DNA from: Rhizobacter sp.
GTDB lineage: Bacteria > Pseudomonadota > Gammaproteobacteria > Burkholderiales > Burkholderiaceae_C
Direction of reading: 5' to 3'
Assembly: GCA_017881025.1 (NCBI GenBank)
Contig: JADGRJ010000010.1
Location: forward strand, 1-35,881
Length of the DNA: 35,881 bases
The position numbers were made by a program, and so were the translations under genes. Of the stretch, positions 33,362 to 35,881 are shown piece by piece. Under the pieces are notes generated by a model. That model searched no databases. It saw nothing but the letters and a program-made list of their open reading frames with translations, and was not told the origin of the DNA. Positions within the stretch are counted from its first letter, which is position 1, and each line of letters begins with the position of its first letter.

Positions 33362-34609
33362 TCAGGCCTGGCGTGCGGCGCTCTCGTAGCAGCGCGCGGC
33401 GCGACTCGCATCGCCCTCCTGCGCGGCGAGCTCGGCGAGGGCGATCCACGCCTTGCGGCGCGCCGCCGTGGCGAGCGCGACGTCGCCGGCGGCCTGCTCG
33501 AGGAGCGACCTCGCCTTGCCCCACAAGCCGCGCGCGGCCAGCGCCCTGCCGGCGGCCAGCGCGATCGCGCCGTCGCGCGGCAACGCCTGCACCGCCGCCT
33601 CGAGTCGCGGCAGCCATTCGGCGCCGATGCCGGCGGCGGCGCCGGCGAGCGCTTCGGCGACCGCGGCACGGTCCTCGGCGCCGATCTCGGCGACTCGCTC
33701 CCAGTGCGGCCGCAGCCAGGCGCGGGCGTCGTCGTGGGCACCGAGCGCGCTCGCCTGCGTCGCCGCGCGCGCGGCGATGAAAGGATCGCGCCGATCGGCC
33801 GGGTCGAGCGAGAGCCAGAGGCGACGCAATTGATCGACGTCGTGGACCGTGTCGAGCGATTCGAAGGCGAGCGAGCGGACCAGGCCGGCCGCGGCGACGG
33901 TCGAGAACCCCTGGTGCTTGATCAGCAGCCGTGCCGTCTTCAGCGCTTCCTGCGGCTGGCGCCCGAGCCGCGCCGCCTGCAGCTTCAGGCGCAGCGCATG
34001 GGTGCGGCGGGCGACGCCGAGCGGCAGGGCGTTGAGCAGCTCGATCGCGCGCGGCGCATCGCGGTCGTCGAGCGCCCACTCGGCGGCGAGCAGGCGCGCG
34101 CCCTCCTCGGCCGAGCGCGCTGCCGGGCTGCGGTGCGCAAGGTCGAGCGCGCGACGCAACTCCTCGTCGCGCAGGGGGCGGTTCTGGACCCGGTGCGCGC
34201 TGCCCGCGGCGAGCAGGTGACCGAGGACGGTGAACTCGTTGTCCTGCGCCAGCTCGGGCGTTTCGGCCTGGATCGCGAGGGCGCGCTGCGCCGACTTCTG
34301 CGCCCGCGTGTAGCGACCGCCGAAATACTGCGCGAGCGCGTCGCGCAGCGCCGCCTGGCCGGTACGGTCGCGCCGCGCGGTGCGCCATTCGCGCGCGCGT
34401 TGCGGCAAGGCGATGAGCGTGTTGATCGCCTGGATCACGGCGACGAGCAGGAAGCACGTGCCGACGAGGATCAGGATGAAGAAGTTCAGCGACAGGTCGA
34501 GCCGCCACGATCCCCAGTAGAAGCTCGCCAGGCCGTCGTTGGTGCCGAAGGTCGCCGCCGCGACCACCGCGACCGCGAACAGCAGGACGAACCAGATCGC
34601 GAGGCGCAC
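33362..34609 (-). CDS. hemY: HemY, heme biosynthesis-associated TPR membrane protein
   Basis: A 415-residue protein with two N-terminal membrane helices (about residues 3-22 and 41-63) and a long helical TPR-like C-terminal region. The opening LAIWFVLLFAVAVVAAATFG, followed by GSWRLDLSLNFFILIL, is the proteobacterial HemY_N pattern. This is the enteric-type HemY of the hemCDXY cluster, not the Bacillus protoporphyrinogen oxidase of the same name; it is thought to scaffold heme-synthesis enzymes. It lies six bases after hemX, and its stop is 30 bp before the tRNA. Confidence 0.9.
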   Translation of the reverse strand: MRLAIWFVLLFAVAVVAAATFGTNDGLASFYWGSWRLDLSLNFFILILVGTCFLLVAVIQAINTLIALPQRAREWRTARRDRTGQAALRDALAQYFGGRYTRAQKSAQRALAIQAETPELAQDNEFTVLGHLLAAGSAHRVQNRPLRDEELRRALDLAHRSPAARSAEEGARLLAAEWALDDRDAPRAIELLNALPLGVARRTHALRLKLQAARLGRQPQEALKTARLLIKHQGFSTVAAAGLVRSLAFESLDTVHDVDQLRRLWLSLDPADRRDPFIAARAATQASALGAHDDARAWLRPHWERVAEIGAEDRAAVAEALAGAAAGIGAEWLPRLEAAVQALPRDGAIALAAGRALAARGLWGKARSLLEQAAGDVALATAARRKAWIALAELAAQEGDASRAARCYESAARQA

Positions 34610-34615
34610 GAAGGT

Positions 34616-35773
34616 CTAGCGCGCGACGGCCGCGAGCGCGGCGAAGGTGTCGTCGGGCCGCACCGGCGCCGACTGGCGCGACTGCTGCTCGACCTGCATG
34701 ACCAGGTCGAGCGCGATCTGCGTGCGCCGCGACGATCGATCGAAGTAGCGCTCGATCGCCCCCTTGGCCCCCCTCAGGTCACCGCGTGCGGCGTCGAACT
34801 GGCGTGCGAGCAGCGACAGCCTCGCGTTGAGCAGGCGCAGCTTCAGGTTCTCCTTGAGGAAGAACGCCTGCTCGGGCGCGACCAGCATCGCCTCGGGCTG
34901 GTCGATTCGCGTGATGCGGACAAGCGAGCGGACCTCCGACCATGCACTGTCGACGACGAGCCGCCCGGCCTGGCCGAACTCGCGCGACAGCCAGTTGCCG
35001 AAGCCGCTCGGCGGCGCCGGCGCCGATGCCGATGCCGCCGGCGCCGCGCCGGCCGCGCCGCGCGCCAGGTCGCGACGCGGCTCGGCCGCCGACAGCAGCG
35101 GCAGCTCGTCGACCAGGCGAACTGCCTCGTCGAGCTTGATCGAAAGCGTCGCGACGTCGGCGACGCTCGCCGCCTTGACGCGGTCGAGGTCCCGCGCGAC
35201 GGCCCGCCGCACCGGCTCCAGGCGCGCCTGGTTGGCGCGCGCGAAGCGCTCGTCGATCTGCTTCAGCGCGGCGACGACAGGCTCGGCGCTGCCGGTGAGC
35301 GCGCCCTGCTGCAGGCCGGCGCGCAAGGTCGCCTCGCTGTCGGCGACGAGGTTCTCGTCGCGCGAGCGGGCGACCGACTGGACCAGCGCCTCGAGCTGGC
35401 TGCGCTGCACGGTGACCTCGTTCAGACGCGCTTCGAGCAACGCGACCTTGGCCGCGGCATCGCGCGCACCTTCCTGCGCTTGCCGCGCGAGCAGGTTCGC
35501 CTCGGTGGTGAGGACGGCGCTGTCCTGCTGGCGCTTGACGAGCTCGCGCTCGCTGCCGCGGACGCGCTGGTCGGCACGCCAGGCGAAAACGATGGCGACG
35601 ATCGCGAGCAAGGCGACAACGAGGACCGCGAGCGAGAGCCCGCGCGTCGACCGCGAGCGGGCCGCTTCGGCGGCATCGATGGCGGCCGTCGGGGCGGGGA
35701 CGGAAGACGCGGAAGAAACCGGCGAGAAGGCGAGGTCGCGAGGCGCGGAGGCTGGCGAAGGATCGTCGTTCAC
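34616..35773 (-). CDS. hemX: HemX, membrane protein of the hemDXY operon
   Basis: A 385-residue protein with a Ser/Ala/Pro-rich cytoplasmic N-terminus and one membrane helix (about residues 47-66, LSLAVLVVALLAIVAIVFAW). A coiled coil follows (about 75-135, VRGSERELVKRQQDSAV). The rest is the HemX domain, including SWLSREF-type segment GFGNWLSREFGQAG and LRLLNARLSLLARQFDAARG. It is often named uroporphyrinogen-III C-methyltransferase, but no methyltransferase motif is visible, so that name is misleading. The GTG start overlaps the hemD stop (GTGA). Ala/Pro repeats lie near residues 240-256. Confidence 0.9.
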   Translation of the reverse strand: MNDDPSPASAPRDLAFSPVSSASSVPAPTAAIDAAEAARSRSTRGLSLAVLVVALLAIVAIVFAWRADQRVRGSERELVKRQQDSAVLTTEANLLARQAQEGARDAAAKVALLEARLNEVTVQRSQLEALVQSVARSRDENLVADSEATLRAGLQQGALTGSAEPVVAALKQIDERFARANQARLEPVRRAVARDLDRVKAASVADVATLSIKLDEAVRLVDELPLLSAAEPRRDLARGAAGAAPAASASAPAPPSGFGNWLSREFGQAGRLVVDSAWSEVRSLVRITRIDQPEAMLVAPEQAFFLKENLKLRLLNARLSLLARQFDAARGDLRGAKGAIERYFDRSSRRTQIALDLVMQVEQQSRQSAPVRPDDTFAALAAVAR

Positions 35774-35881
35774 GGTTCGATCGATTGTATGCAGGCGATC
35801 ACCGCCTCCAGCCCCGGCGCGGCCTCGACGACGACGCCGAAGCCGAGCGAGCGCGCTCGCGCCGCGATGCGCGGATGGGTC
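35770..35881 (-). CDS. hemD: Uroporphyrinogen-III synthase, C-terminal end only
   Basis: The last 36 codons of a gene that enters from beyond the window. The residues THPRIAARARSLGF and then VVVEAAPGLEAVIACI match the C-terminus of HemD, which cyclises hydroxymethylbilane to uroporphyrinogen III. The TGA overlaps the hemX GTG start. Identification rests on this short piece and on the hemX-hemY neighbours. Confidence 0.85.
   Translation of the reverse strand, partial: THPRIAARARSLGFGVVVEAAPGLEAVIACIQSIEP

Noticed and set aside
34616-35773. Uroporphyrinogen-III methyltransferase activity for HemX
   Set aside because: The common product name is inherited; there is no SAM-binding methyltransferase motif, only a membrane helix and coiled coil.

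Overview
This is a chromosomal window from a very GC-rich betaproteobacterium, most likely of the order Burkholderiales. The gene order ispH-fkpB/radC, hemW-rdgB-rph, PP2C-kinase/yicC, gmk-rpoZ-spoT/greB and hemD-hemX-hemY is the housekeeping arrangement I know from that group, and codon use is uniformly GC-rich. Coding density is high, and many genes overlap by 1 or 4 bases (TGATG, ATGA, GTGA), so translational coupling is common.

Positions 1-19187 are mainly core genes. A partial cysteine-rich small protein ends at 243. A 209-bp palindromic MITE-like element (289-497) follows, with the stop codon of ispH in its edge. Then come fkpB-ispH divergent from radC and an Smr-domain gene; a diguanylate cyclase coupled to a MinD/FlhG-like ATPase; hemW-rdgB-rph; a Ser/Thr kinase with its PP2C phosphatase; yicC; a dehydrogenase-amidohydrolase pair; gmk-rpoZ-spoT; greB; an FMN reductase; a lysozyme-like protein with a histone-H1-like tail; and an orphan ABC substrate-binding protein.

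Positions 19218-33300 form an accessory block. It is bracketed by two direct copies (about 96 bp, roughly 90% identical) of the 3' end and downstream flank of a tRNA-Arg(ACG) gene. The intact tRNA is at 33255-33331 and the truncated copy at 19269-19313. No integrase is visible. All genes inside lie on the minus strand and are tightly packed: an APH-like small-molecule kinase, an acyl-CoA dehydrogenase, an acyl-CoA synthetase, a TetR regulator with a candidate promoter and operator, a ribose-type ABC importer (permease, binding protein, a permease fused to a beta-propeller, a separate propeller protein, a double ATPase), a DsbA/HCCA-isomerase-like protein and a class III CoA-transferase.

The most interesting features are the transporter permease fused to a strictosidine-synthase/SMP-30-like propeller and the coupled kinase-dehydrogenase-ligase set. 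The latter resembles the 4-hydroxyacid (levulinate, lva; human ACAD10/11) route. My hypothesis is an import-and-degradation system for a lactone, ester or related hydroxyacid, with hydrolysis at the cytoplasmic exit of the transporter followed by CoA activation and phosphorylation-assisted dehydroxylation. The substrate cannot be read from sequence.

Positions 33255-35881 return to core genes: tRNA-Arg, then hemY, hemX and the 3' end of hemD.
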